A stretch of DNA of 64,000 bases from positions 14,462,364-14,526,363 of the forward strand of contig JAQFVV010000012.1 of NCBI GenBank assembly GCA_028023455.1. The letters are read 5' to 3'. Position numbers and translations under genes: made by a program. Shown here in pieces: positions 1 through 12,192 of this stretch. The notes beneath the pieces are model-generated. The model saw nothing but the letters and a program-made list of their open reading frames with translations, had not been told where the DNA came from and ran no database searches. Source of the DNA: Epiperipatus broadwayi. Lineage: Eukaryota > Onychophora > Udeonychophora > Euonychophora > Peripatidae. Numbering within the stretch: the stretch's first letter is position 1; the number at the start of each line of letters is the position of its first letter.

Positions 1-350
1 ATACAAATTATTTTTTTTTGATAGATTTAATTTCCGTAATTAAGAAAAATGGGGATATCTTCTTCTTAACGAGAATGTTAACTCAGATCGTATAATTATT
101 ACCTTACGGGCTACAATATGTTTGACGCAGTCTCAGTGGTCTAACGACTCTGGCGCCCTCAAGTAGAAATTAAAAACTGGTTCTGCTCACGATTGTACTC
201 GGTAATAGTTCTAGGCCGAAGTTGATCAGGAAAAATAGCTGTGTTGAGAATAGAAATACAACTTTCTTTTTTCTTTTGATACAGTTTGATCAACTCACGC
301 TCAAATATAAATTTGAGGCGTATAGTGGCCTAGTAATACGAAAAACGTTA
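1..350. promoter_or_regulatory. CpG-denser island with CTCF-like motif
   Basis: This stretch has clearly more G+C and CpG than the surrounding AT-rich DNA, mainly between about 60 and 340. At 151-166 the plus strand reads TGGCGCCCTCAAGTAG, which on the minus strand resembles the animal CTCF core (AG-rich then GGCGCC). The rest could be a promoter, a 5' untranslated exon or an insulator. No long open reading frame runs through it, and the window starts here, so any attached gene is not visible. A retrotransposon primer-binding site, which also often starts TGGCGCC, is the main alternative; no LTR end is visible beside it. The role is inference only. Confidence 0.3.
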
Positions 351-2815
351 CAATATATATATATATATTTGAATATCTATTAGTTTTCTAAACAGTTTAA
401 AAAAATAAGTATACACATTCACAATTTTATAATTGGATATGGTTTATAGTCTTTTAAAAATATGTGTAAATAAATGAAAGGTAAATATAGTCTTATAAAT
501 ATCCATTTTTGAAGTATTTGTAGACATTATTTTATGAAACTGAACAGATATTTTTATTTTATATAATTTGCAAAGAAATATTATTTGTCATGATCTTGCA
601 GTTTGAGTATAAATTTGCATTAGAGGGAGAAGACCTTAGCTTTTACGCATTAAGAAAAAGTATTATTGCATATACAATATACCCTTAAAAAAATAGATAT
701 TTTGCTAATGATGATGATGATATACTAAGACAGTATTCTATATGTAGAAAATATATATAAATGAAACATTTTATATAAAAGTAAGATGAGATAATATTTT
801 TGTTAATACAAAGATGTTTAACTCTATAAAGAAAAAATAAGTAAAATGGCATGATAGAGCAAATATTTTATAAATTTTTTTAGATATTTTCAATTATGTA
901 GTTTATAAAAGGTTTTATGATTATTATTGTTTAATATAAAATTTCTGCCCAGGTTCATAATTAAAAACATTTAACAAATCAACATAAATGATAGATATTA
1001 AGTAAACACATAGAATGAGAGTAATTGACATCCATGATCAAAACAGTATATGTTATTGTTTTGCAAATTTTAAGTTTATTTTACATGTGTCTACATATTC
1101 TATTATTTCTAGCTTATCTAAATAATTTTCAATGATATTTATTTTTTCTATAAAAGAATATTGTAGTACAATTTTTAAAAAATTCATTATGGGTAGTCAA
1201 TTTTAGGATAAATAAATTAATGTAGAATATTGTACACACCAGGTATTGATTTACTTACTGTTTCATTGCTAATTTAATTTTGTATTACATTTTATTCCTA
1301 TATAATCTGCAATAAAAATTATATTGTTGTTGTCAAATGCCTTGATGGTGCTTATTTAAATTTCATTTATGCATTTATTTTAGTTTGAATCTATTGCATA
1401 TCTGTTAATGACAGATATTATCATGGATTTATAACATTAGATCATGTTCTCTTTATTAACATCATCAGACCATTTAATATTTGTCACATAATTGATTGTA
1501 CTGGTGTGATAAATTTAAGGTTAATGTAACAAAGTAGAGAGAGGTAATATGAATATGTAATGAGTAAGCAATCTGACTTGCATGACTATTGTAATTTAGA
1601 AATACAGTATCAGTGAGTTGGAATGCATTGTAATCCATTTTCAGTTAATAAATTTAATCTATTGCTACAATGTGGATATCATGATATACTCCTTACCAAC
1701 CATTACAATATTATATACATATTGTAATCTCCATGACTACTTTATGTATATAGTTTTTAAAAAAATGAATTGAAAAAATTAATAGGAATTTAAAATTTTT
1801 ATCTTTAATCATTAACAAGTTGAAAACAATATAATTATAAGAAATACAGTTTATTTCTTCATTTATTGTAAAATAATAAAATTGAGTTTTAAAATATTGG
1901 ATTGCTATAGAAACATGAACAGTTGTAAAACAGATGAAGAGAAAAATCTCTTGAATCATTGGCTTTTCAAACTTGAGAGGAAAAATATCACTCCTTTAAG
2001 CTGCTAGCCAGGAAAATTTTAATTCTCACCTGTGTTTATATAATGCCATTAAAAGGTAAAGGTTTAAAGTTCTTCATCTTGACCTTTCCATAGATGCAGT
2101 TTCTTAGCCATGGAGTTGTAAAAAATGCCTTAGTATTCAACATCTCACTACCAATTCTGGAACTGATTATGGATGCTATGATATAAAATTTTAATATCAC
2201 AAGAAAATTACCCAACAAGAAATGGATTAATACATACTGTATATTTGATTCCTTCAATCATAAGGAGCCATTCTTTAAAAGGAACTTAATTACAGAAATA
2301 AACTACTGATGTATTGGAAATATTAAATGATGATCATTATGGCCAGAGATCAAGATTCAAAATTATTTCACTGTGGAAAAGAATTGAGCTTAACAGAAAA
2401 AGAAAAATAAGGTAACTGGGTAAAACTCTTATAATAACTTTTGTGAATAAGAATAATTAAAATATTTTCTGGAATGTATGTTTTATGTTCTGTTATGTTT
2501 AAGTAAATTATCAATTAAAATTAATATTACAATTAATAATCCTGTTGCTCATTATGCTCTCCATATTTATGATATTCTAAGGCAATGACTGGGATCTACA
2601 TAAAAGCTTGTCTTTAATGTAAGCCCAGTCTGATCATTATCCATGACTATTAAATCAATAAATAAAAATAAATTGTGTAGTCACTCCACCATATAGTGGT
2701 CACCTATTTGATAATCACTTTCCCATAGACTGAACATTTTTCATATTTATTATATTTTATCAATTTTATTATTAGTAGCATAGTTGTGGGAGGCATTTAC
2801 CATTACCATATATAT
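351..2815. other. AT-rich intergenic stretch, no gene seen
   Basis: It consists of AT-rich DNA with short TA microsatellites (around 353-370) and scattered AAATAAA-like words. The only open frames are short and hydrophobic and look like chance products of base composition. I see no repeat boundaries, splice-flanked exons or transposon domains. Confidence 0.6.
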
Positions 2816-4324
2816 TGCACTAATATAAAATGAGTAGAGTTTTATTTCATTAAGTCCTGCAAATGTAGGTTAGTCAAAATTTATACCAGTATAAACTAAT
2901 GAATACTGTATTTAATTTATTTAACAGCCTGTCATGTCTAGAATCAAAATCTGTAATGGTCAAATGGGATTAAAGATTATTATACTCCACAAACAAGTTA
3001 AAATCTGCAACTATATAAATATGATTAATTTAGTAAATAAGTTATTACATTAGAACACCAAAATTTATATTGTTGTTAAATCCACTTAATTATTATAATT
3101 AAATAAATAATTTATCCCATTTAAATATCAGGTAAATTTTATTTTCAAAATATAACAGCATAACACATGTAAAATAATAATAGTTGAAGAATATAATTAT
3201 AAAACACAAATATATTGAGTGCCAATTTATTTAATTTCAAATAACCAATTAATATTTACTGAGACATTAGCTTAACTTGTATAATTAATGAAATGTAAAT
3301 AAGGAAGTTGCAAAATGAGATCATAAATTATTAAGACATATAGATGTTTGTTTATCTTTACCTAACTGAATATTTAATTCATTTATTTAAAATATAATTA
3401 TGTAGAGACTTTTTAAATTAATACTACAAAATAATAATATTCAAAGAATTAAAATAAACACAAGATTCAAATTTTAATCAATAATATAAAATAATTTAAT
3501 AATATATATACTATTAAAATTTCTAACCTGGTATAACTGTAAGTGTGGCAAAGAATGATTCCCTATTTACCAAAAAGAAAATATTTATCTCCATTATTAC
3601 TAATAAATATTTTTTTTAAAATTAATAACTAAATCTGTTTCAGTTTGTTTCCCAATTCTTTATCACTATAAATAAAAGTGACCAATTTAAATACAACCAC
3701 TACTTTACAAACATACATAAATTATTTGTATTAAAAATAAATGATTTATTTATACTTTAATTGTATTATTCTTCAAACCTAGATTAAATAATGAAGCAAA
3801 TAAAAACGTAGTTCTATAATGTTGTATAAAATTAAGGTTAAATTTTGATTTAAAAAATATTTAAGATTTTATTTTAAATGTATTTAATTTTCTCCTTGGT
3901 TAATTTTAATTATATATTACAAATAAGCAAGCATACTTTAATCTAAACAAGTATATGAACAAATAATTATACATAATGAATAATTTGTTAATAAATAAAT
4001 AAAATATATGACTTTAATATTTCCAAAAATTGTTGCAGATTCCTTAAATGAATTATTTAAATAAACACATTTTTATAATATACATAATAGTAATAAAATA
4101 TTAAGCAATGTTTATAGTTCAAAAATCCTGGTGCTTCTTAACAAGATCTATGCAAAGAAAATCCATGATGCAAATATATTTGAGATTTACCCAAATATAA
4201 TCTCATAAAATTATTGAAGTAATCATTCTTTAATAATGTATTTGTAATAAATCCTGGCAGTATTGATATTTCTGTCATCATACAAAAATAAACATTACTT
4301 ATTTTTTTAAATAAATTTAATTTT

Positions 4325-4635
4325 TTTAGTACTCCAAATTATTATCCATTTTGTTCAATATTCATTTTATTGCTTATGGCACACAATATATATTTTTAAA
4401 TTCCATTGCATATGTTCTTCCAGTTTTATTATATAATGCTTCAAGACAATTTTATTTCAAGTTATTACAGACTTCTACTTCAAATTATTCTCCATTTTGT
4501 TCAATATTCACTTAGTTGTTTGTGGCACACAAAATATATTTTAAAATTTTATCATGTAGAGCACTGCATACTTTCCTCCAGTTTTATTACATAATGCTTC
4601 AAGATAATTTTATTTCAAGTTGTTACAAGTCTCTC
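4325..4635. repeat. Tandem duplication of ~170 bp inside left LTR
   Basis: Two successive segments share TCCATTTTGTTCAATATTCA, the GGCACACAA word, the TTCCAGTTTTATTA word and ATAATGCTTCAAGA, all in the same order. The right LTR (about 13650-13810) carries this block once. So the duplication arose in the left LTR after the LTRs diverged, or was lost from the right one. Confidence 0.7.
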
Positions 4636-5173
4636 AAAAGATCAATATCTTTTGAAGCCAATGTTTATTTTTATCTAGGCTTCTATTGTTATACTTCAAA
4701 TTCACTATCACATTTTATATATAATACTTTAAAATTGGCTTATTAAAGACACAAAATGAGAAAGAGCTCACTTTCAAAACATGGACATTTTGTACAATTT
4801 TCCTAATGATGAAATATTGATAGCATCACTCTATATACTATCTCTGTATACTCACTCAATTTCATTGTTATAAACAGTTAAATTCTCCTTACTAAAATTT
4901 TAGTATCCTTAAAACTTTCATTTTAGAACAAAAATGTCATAAACTTTTAAACAAGCAATTTTAAAAATAAAATAATATAATGAATTTACAATTGTAAAAT
5001 CATAACTTGAGTAAAATAAATATTTTTTGCATATATTTATTCAATATAAAATATTATATCATTTAACTAACTATTAAAACTAATTATTATATAAAAATAA
5101 TAATACTTTTAAAATATGTACAATCAAAAATTATTTTAATTGTATAATAAAAACACACATATCTGCACACATA

Positions 5174-5350
5174 CCATATAATACTAAATTGTCCATTCGC
5201 TGTACTACTGTTTCACAATGCTTTATTTGCCATCTTTTTTACAGTTTACAGTTTCGATTACCCCAGAAATCATCTTCAGAACTTTATATCTCCTAGTCTC
5301 AATTCTAAATTCCTGTCCATTCACTTTACTACTGTTACACAATGCTTGGA
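5174..5350. mobile_element. 177-bp insertion with 13-bp target duplication
   Basis: The 13-bp word ATCTGCACACATA occurs exactly at 5161-5173 and again at 5351-5363. The equivalent point of the right LTR (about 14333-14345) has the word once, with a substitution, and runs straight on into ATAAAACACTAATTTAC. This is the pattern of a retrotransposed insertion with an empty-site partner. The insert carries two copies of a roughly 30-bp word (TGTCCATTC...CACAATGC). I do not recognise the family. Confidence 0.6.
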
Positions 5351-7625
5351 ATCTGCACACATATAAAACACTAATTTACTATTTATTCATTTATGTGTCG
5401 AATCTTATATGTATGCAGTAAAATAAAATATGAATAAATGAAATATTAAGAAATAAATGTATTAAAATATATTTTTTAACTTGTCCAATCTTCTTAAATA
5501 ATAAAATATCAATTGTGCTATGACATACAATCTAGTATAATACTTGCTAAAAAAAAAATTAAAAAATTATGAACGTCATATTATTTTACATTCGCTGTAT
5601 TCTCAATAATTCTCTATCAATAATATACATCACTTGATCATTTCAAAACAACTGATAACAAATAAATAAAAATCTTCCTTTTTAAATTAAAAAAAAAAAT
5701 TCCAAGTTTGAACCTAACCACAGATGATACATTGCCTTCTACTTATGCAAAAAAAATTTATCAACCTATAAAATACAATAGTGAATTTATTCAAAATTTG
5801 ATTCTAAATTCTATCATTAGTTTTACTCTAATTATACCCCAAATTATTCACTTTTCTCATTTCTCTATAAGATAATCAATTCCATACTATAAAATATATT
5901 CTACTATATTCACAATATATATAAATATTTATTGTTGGTAAGTATTTCCATTAACTAAATTTCTAAGTTTCAAAATTCTTAAATTATTAAATAGTACAAG
6001 TATAGATTTACTTTTATTCAATATAACTCAATTCATAAATTCATTAAAATCCTTTTAATCACTCCTTTCAATAACTTATATCTAAAATTATTTCAAAATA
6101 TATTTGACTATCTTTCATATAAGTTATTTCTCTCAATAATATATATATTACAAAGTAATATAATCATGTCACTAAACAATCCCTTTGAATAAGACCTTTA
6201 ATATCTTTATGAAAGCAGATATAAAAAACAAAATTAACTACATATGGCAAATAATTTTATAATTAATACATTAACACAATATTATTTAAATATCTAATTG
6301 TTTTTAATTCAACTTTGGTCACACATTGTTTTTATTTTATTCAGATAGGGCCATGAGTTTTAAACTCCGAGTATTGAAAGTATTCTTCTCACCTTTAGAG
6401 ATATCTAAGAGAAATGCATTTTCCTCCAATCTTCTTTTTATTTGAAATGGTCCCTCATAGACATTTAAAAACTTTCTAAACTTATACTTCTGCAGGTCAT
6501 TAACCTGAGGAGTTCTTATTAAAATACAGTCACCTACTTTTATTAGAAATTTGGTCAACTCTTTTCTATCCCATTTCTTTTAAATTTGTATGGGCTTCTA
6601 AAATATCTTTATCATTATCTATTTCTTCTGACATAAAGGGCAAAGAAGTTTTAATGAACATAGGTTTTCTATATTCAAAATGAACATGAATTGGGGAAAA
6701 TTTAGTTGACACATTTTGGGTTATATTTATGTAATTTATAACCTCCTACAACTTATTTTCCCAATTCCAGTATTTATCTTCTAAATAAACCCTAGACAAC
6801 ATACCTAATGCATTCATAACTCTTTCACATGAATTGGATTGTAGGTTTCAAGTGGAACTTAAAATATGGTTTATCCTTTGATAAAAATGATGTAGCATGA
6901 TCTGTCAAAATGGCCTTTTACCAACTAATACAAATTGAAATATCTCCAGACATTTTACTATATTCCTTTAATTACAGGATAATCCATAACAAACTTTGAA
7001 AAAACATGTGACAGATAAATTTAAATCTTCTGAAGAATGGTAATGGACCATAAAAATCTATTGGTAATATATTATTGATATTAGGTAATATGGATTGTAA
7101 TACACCAGCATAGAAATGATTGGCATATTTAAATTTTAAACAATTTCACCGTATTTAATATGATTTAAGATTAAAGTATATATGCTAGGTAAAGAATTGT
7201 CTGTGCATAACATATTCTATCTTTCTGGGCCTGTAATGTTCATATATAAAAAATCAACCTTCCCCTTAAACCTATGGGTACTACAATTCTCCATGATTGT
7301 TCATTGTTTTCACTAGTTTAGTAATATAACAAAAAATTTGAAAAATTTTATATCTTAACATAATTTTATAATGAATCATTGTTTGTATTTTTTCAGAGTC
7401 TACTTTTTCGGTTAAATACATGATAACAGAATGCAATTTAAAATTCTGTAATTGCAATTCTGCAAAATCAACTACTCTTAATGAAATTACTGCAATAAAT
7501 TGTCTGCATTTAAATTATTCTATCTTGATTGGCTACCTACTCAAAATATCAGTTACAATATTATTTTTTACAATACTGAAGCTGGTAATGAAACTTTTGG
7601 AGAAATAAACTCTACCTAATTAACC

Positions 7626-7952
7626 AATAATGAATAATATTTCTGTAGTGTGATTTTCATTACACCACTCTCATGTATGATAGGGAATATTTTCTATCCA
7701 CTTTTAACACCTTTTGGAAAGATGTAATTATATAAATATAATCAAAAACATGTGAAAAAGATTATGATCCCCAACATGTGAAAAAAATTTTTGATCATAA
7801 GTATATGATTACATTCCTCCATAAGGTGTTAAACATGGATAGAAAACATTCCCCAACATTCATAAAAGTGGTGTAACAAAAATTACACTACAGAAATATT
7901 ATTAATTATTGGATAATCTCTAGTTTAATGAGTGACATATAAAAATTATTTA
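7626..7952. mobile_element. Palindromic insertion with 15-bp target duplication
   Basis: Two arms of about 125 bp (from 7624 inward and from 7912 inward) are near-perfect reverse complements around a loop near 7760-7780. A roughly 40-bp non-palindromic tail follows. TCTACCTAATTAACC at 7611-7625 is repeated with one change at 7953-7967. Comparison with the younger gypsy element (around 54796-54830) shows that the RNase H sequence continues directly after one copy, so these words are a target duplication. A 15-bp TSD is too long for common DNA-transposon MITEs and suggests LINE-type reverse-transcription insertion of a foldback RNA. No coding is seen. Confidence 0.65.
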
Positions 7953-8424
7953 TCTACCTAACTAACCTCTCATTATTCAGATAACTCTGATTAATAAATG
8001 CTAAACTTTTGAAGTCTGTAATAACTACTTACCTTCAACCCTAATAAATATGTGATTTCTGTTCTTTATCTAATTGGAATAAAAATACCTTCAGTCCATA
8101 ACCACTATTATCTGTTTGAACATAAAATATTTTTTTAAAATTAGGATAATATAAAATAACCTGATCCAAAACCCTTAATTTTATCTTATTAAATTTTACT
8201 GAATGATCTTCTATCCACTTTCACTTTTCTTCTTTTCTCAATAATTTGGATTAAAAAAAAAATGGTGTCATAAACAAAACTTTATTAAAATTTATGGTAA
8301 AAATTACAGACAGCAAAGAATGAACACAATTGCTTTTTATTTTCCAGTATAGGAAAATTCTGAGTAACATTAATTTTATCAGGATGCAGTTTTATTCCAA
8401 CAACACCTCTTATATGTCCTAAAA

Positions 8425-8846
8425 CAGTGGTCTTCAACCCTCAGTCCATGGACCGGTACAGAGCTGCGGAAGTTTTTCACCGGTCCACGGTAGACTGGCA
8501 GAAAAGTTTGTAATAACAAAATAATAAGAGTTTAAACATTTAATTAATATAAACAGTTTTTTTTTTAATTTTTTCTTCTCATTTTTACCCAATTAAAAAA
8601 AAGAAAGAACAAAAACAAAATCTAATCAATCATACATAAATTAATTTGTTTTTCTAGTTATCACATATGTTTATGGAGGAAGGGTATAGAATTATGCTTA
8701 TCTAAGGCTAAGCAGTTTACATCTTTAAGAAAATTTATCTATAGACTTCTGCCGGTCCGCGAAACCTTATCCTTATTTTTGCCAGTCCACAAAACCTTAT
8801 TCTTATTTTTACTGGTCCACAGGTGTGAAAAGGTTGAAGACCACTA
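8425..8846. mobile_element. Non-autonomous hAT DNA transposon
   Basis: The element starts CAGTGGTCTTCAACC and ends GGTTGAAGACCACTA. These are inverted terminal repeats of the hAT type (CAGTGGT..CAACC is a familiar hAT terminus). The 8 bp outside are TCCTAAAA on the left (8417-8424) and TCCTAGAA on the right (8847-8854), a 7/8 match to the 8-bp TSD expected of hAT. Subterminal GGTCCACGG / GGTCCGCG words occur near both ends. At 422 bp it has no room for a transposase. It sits inside the reverse transcriptase of the old gypsy element and therefore postdates it. Confidence 0.9.
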
Positions 8847-9659
8847 TCCTAGAAAATATATCTCTCTAACAACTATTTTACTGTTTTTTAAATTAATCTT
8901 TATGTTCTTTTCACACTCTTTGAAAAATATACTCAAATAATAAAAATGCTCAGAGTTATCTTTTGAAGCAATAACATCTGCATGTATCATTATAATATCT
9001 TTAATTTTATCTGGAAAAACCTTATCTAAACACCTGATCAAACCAGCCCTGTTATTGATCAATCCAAAAGGCATTCTTTCAAATAAATATGAAAGACCTT
9101 CATACTTAAATGCAATATACTTCTGATCATCTGCATGTAGATATATCTACCAATAACTATGATAGCTGTTAAATCTACATTTGTAAATATTTTATCTTTA
9201 AATCAAATCAACAATTCTTGTACAATAGGAGAAACATCACATTTTGGAATTGTTAACTATTCAAAAACCTCGCATCCAAGCACATGCATACAGATCCATT
9301 CTTTTTACAGATGATCACTAATGGATTATTATAAGCTGAGGGACAATCTGCCATTTGATTAATATGTTTTTGTACCATCAGAATTATATTGATAAAGGAT
9401 AGGGTAACTCTTACACTGAATTAGATTATAATTTTTTAATGCATTCTTTGTACATAGCCTTCTTAGAAAAAACATTTTTATATGAATGTAGCAATTGAAA
9501 AACTTTCTCTGTATATTATCTTATTCATTATATTCTTGCAATTTTGTTTTTATGTCTAATTCTGTGAATACCTTCTGAACACTTAATAGGTTAAATCCTG
9601 GAACTGATTAAAATTACATTTTTCTTCTTGACAAATTAATCATTGGTTAGCATAATCAA

Positions 9660-10070
9660 TTACACTTTTATATTTATAATAATCATAAAGTCTGAGTCTA
9701 TAATAGCTTCATGAATAAGCCATGCCCTAATTAAAAATATATATTCAACAATAATAGAAATGACTTGTATATTTAACCATACTTGTTGAGTAAATAATGT
9801 GACTTTACATACATTAGCTAGGGTAACTTGTGCCTGTTTTAATGGTAATGTAGGAATTTGTAAATTTGTTTTAGTAATTTTAATAAATAAACCTTTAGCA
9901 GTTATTGAAATATCTAACTCCTGGTAGCTATTAAGGTTTTCACTAATAACTTCATGAATAACAATACTAACTTCTGGACAGATATTAAATATATAATTTT
10001 CCTGCAATTGCTCAGATTCAGTATTTTCTACAGTAAAATTTAATGAATTCATATACATAATAATTATCAT
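9660..10070 (-). pseudogene. Degenerate gypsy protease region
   Basis: A 136-residue open minus-strand frame parallels the aspartic protease region of the younger element: LPLKQAQVTLANVCKVTLF corresponds to its LPLKATQITLANNRKANLI segment, followed by a QVWLNI / IWLELL block and an IIDSDF that matches ILGSDF. The catalytic DSG triad expected about 50 residues earlier is not present in usable form. The open frame is a chance survivor of a dead polyprotein. Confidence 0.7.
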
Positions 10071-10399
10071 TGCTTCCCAAATTAATGATAAGCTCCTGCA
10101 GTGAGGAATGTTCCAAGGTCCAATTTAATTAGATGGACTAGATTTAGGCCTGGCCTCTGGCATTTTCACAGAAGTTTTCTGGGAATTGCTGACAAGATTG
10201 CTTCTTACTAATTGTGCATCCCTTTTTGATTCATTAATGTTTTTATTATTAGACTTATTAGTATTACTCTGACATTGTGACCTTCTACTGTACCTTCTAT
10301 TGGTATGTGGCTTTAAATCCTATTCATATTTCTTTTATTTCTATTCTTATATGGAAAATATTATGTCTTTTAGATCTATATATTTCCTAAAGGTATACT

Positions 10400-11771
10400 T
10401 AATGCACCTAAAATTTCTGACACCTCTTCTGTGTGTTGATCTGTAGCAACCAATGTCTGCTCTATGTACTTAGGCAAGTTTGATTTTCTAATAAAGAAAA
10501 TGTGGTCAGTATTTTTAATTTAACTGCCTGCATCCAGAAATATTGTATATAACTCCCTTTATTAGGATTGTATTCATCCTGATTTGATATATTACATTGT
10601 CTTGTTTAACCTCATTTCAAAAACTGCTCAAAAGAAAATGAGACTTCCACCAATTCTTTGCTGATGAATATAGGTGGTTACTAGCTATCACCAATTTTTC
10701 CTGTTCATTAAATATACTTAAGGAGAATAGTTCTGATCCACATAAATACTTGTTGGACTTTCATCATATTTCCCTTTAAATACTTTTAATTGAATGAACC
10801 AAGTTATATTAGTCAATTTTATGATTATTATCAATGGATTCATTATCCTTTCTAACATTATCTTCTAACAACAAAGATGACATTTCATTACTATTGTCCT
10901 CCAAATACCTCAAATGTGGGATTTTATTCTTAATGTCATAATAGTCTTTCTTCTGTGTTATCTTTCTTTTATTTCTGCTATTTTACTTTCAATCATTGTC
11001 TGATTATTGATACTTTCTTCTTATTCCTTTAAATATCCTCATATTTCTCGAACATTTACTTTATTATTCTGTAGTTTATCATGAATATCTTCATGTCTTT
11101 TAGTAATATTTTCCATTTCCTCCTGTCTTTTATGTTCACTAACATTCATTTGATCTTTTATGCATCTTAAAATACTTTGGATCTCTTTAAATTCCTTTTA
11201 TAACTTCTTTATTTTATCTTTTGATTTACCTTGCTTTTGGAATAATTCAACTTATTTTTAACATCATCAACTTTTGTTTGAACATAACTCATTTCAACTT
11301 GTAATTTCAATTTTAAAATCATCATTTACCTTTTCTGACTTGTTAAACTTCTTTTCTATTTCTTTACATTCCTTTTGATTCACCTTAACCTTACTATTTA
11401 ACCCTCTAAACCCATTCTCAAGTCTTTCTAGTGGTTGGGTTAATTTAATTTTGAGTTTTCTTGATTCAAGCTTTAACTCCTCAAACTTTATGTCACACTT
11501 TTTATCTGATTCTTTTAATTTAATATCTACATTATATTTGAATTCTTCAAACCTTGTATTAGATGCATTAAATTTCACATTAAACTTTTACCTTATTATT
11601 TAAATCCTTGAACTGATTATCTTACTTGTCAACTCTACTACTAGAATCATTTGTAAAATATTTTAATTCTTCAAAGTTTTTATTTTACTCCATTAACTGG
11701 TTGAGAATCATCTATAGAATGTCCGAATCACCACCTTCATGCTCTATTTCAACATTAGTAGCCTTCATTAT
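10400..11771 (-). pseudogene. Degenerate gypsy gag
   Basis: A minus-strand ATG at 11771 opens a short frame that stops after 18 codons. From 11578 to 11294 there is a highly charged, coiled-coil-like segment (repeated KFEELKLESRKLKIK-type heptads), as at the start of the Gag of the younger element. Near 10800-10600 a Gag-core remnant reads KVFKGKYDESPT and then a WWKSHF block, corresponding to the FEGKVGEAP and WWESLF blocks of the intact copy. Stops and frameshifts are frequent. I see no CCHC zinc knuckle. Confidence 0.6.
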
Positions 11772-12192
11772 CATAAATTAATAGAAAAAAAAATGGTATT
11801 TATATACACATTTATATTACTAAGGAATAATTATTATATGATCAAATTATTATTTTTATCATTAGCTCCCTAGACAACTGTAATCAATTGAGGATCTATA
11901 AACAAAATATTATTTTAAAGCCTTTAAAACATTTAACTGTAACTATTACTTTATCAATTGCCAACAATACTATACAATATAATGATAGAATGCTCTATAA
12001 AAAAAAGTATTATTACCAAAATGTTTAGCTCATTTTTAACAAAATTATTTCATATTGTTTTTAAAATGATTAAGGAAACTATAATTATTATTAAATTTCC
12101 CATTACAAGTTATACCAAAAAATATACAATAATATTCTCAGGTAAACCGTTTCATGTTTTCTAATCATGTCCATACTTCGGACATCAAAATC

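Larger units (their letters stand above)
2816..5731 (-). repeat. Left LTR (3' LTR) of the old gypsy element
   Basis: It aligns along its length with 12193-14688; shared landmarks are the words around 2821/12200, 2940/12300, 3640/13000 and 5640/14570. It is about 420 bp longer than the right copy. Two reasons are visible: a roughly 170-bp tandem duplication (about 4325-4635) and a 177-bp insertion (5174-5350). It ends in a TACA-like terminus where the right LTR ends TGCA. Because the element reads on the minus strand, this is its downstream LTR. Confidence 0.8.
6337..9640 (-). pseudogene. Degenerate gypsy pol (RT, RNase H, integrase)
   Basis: Read on the minus strand from 9640 down. At 9074-8844 there is a reverse transcriptase stretch with MPFGLIN and FFKECEKNIKINLKNSK; the catalytic YVDD is replaced by a HADV-like sequence, so the enzyme would be dead. 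The FLG-HIRGVV continuation resumes after the hAT insertion at about 8424-8290. RNase H remnants follow and are split by the insertion at 7626-7952. An integrase core word IDFYGPLP lies near 7050. At 6558-6337 the C-terminal VGD...RTP...YEGPF segment is open and closely parallels the same region of the younger element. Many stops and frameshifts separate the blocks. Confidence 0.75.

Noticed and set aside
151-168. Retroviral-type primer-binding site (TGGCGCCC...)
   Set aside because: No LTR terminus ending in CA lies just before it and no gag follows. A CTCF-like site or chance is at least as likely.
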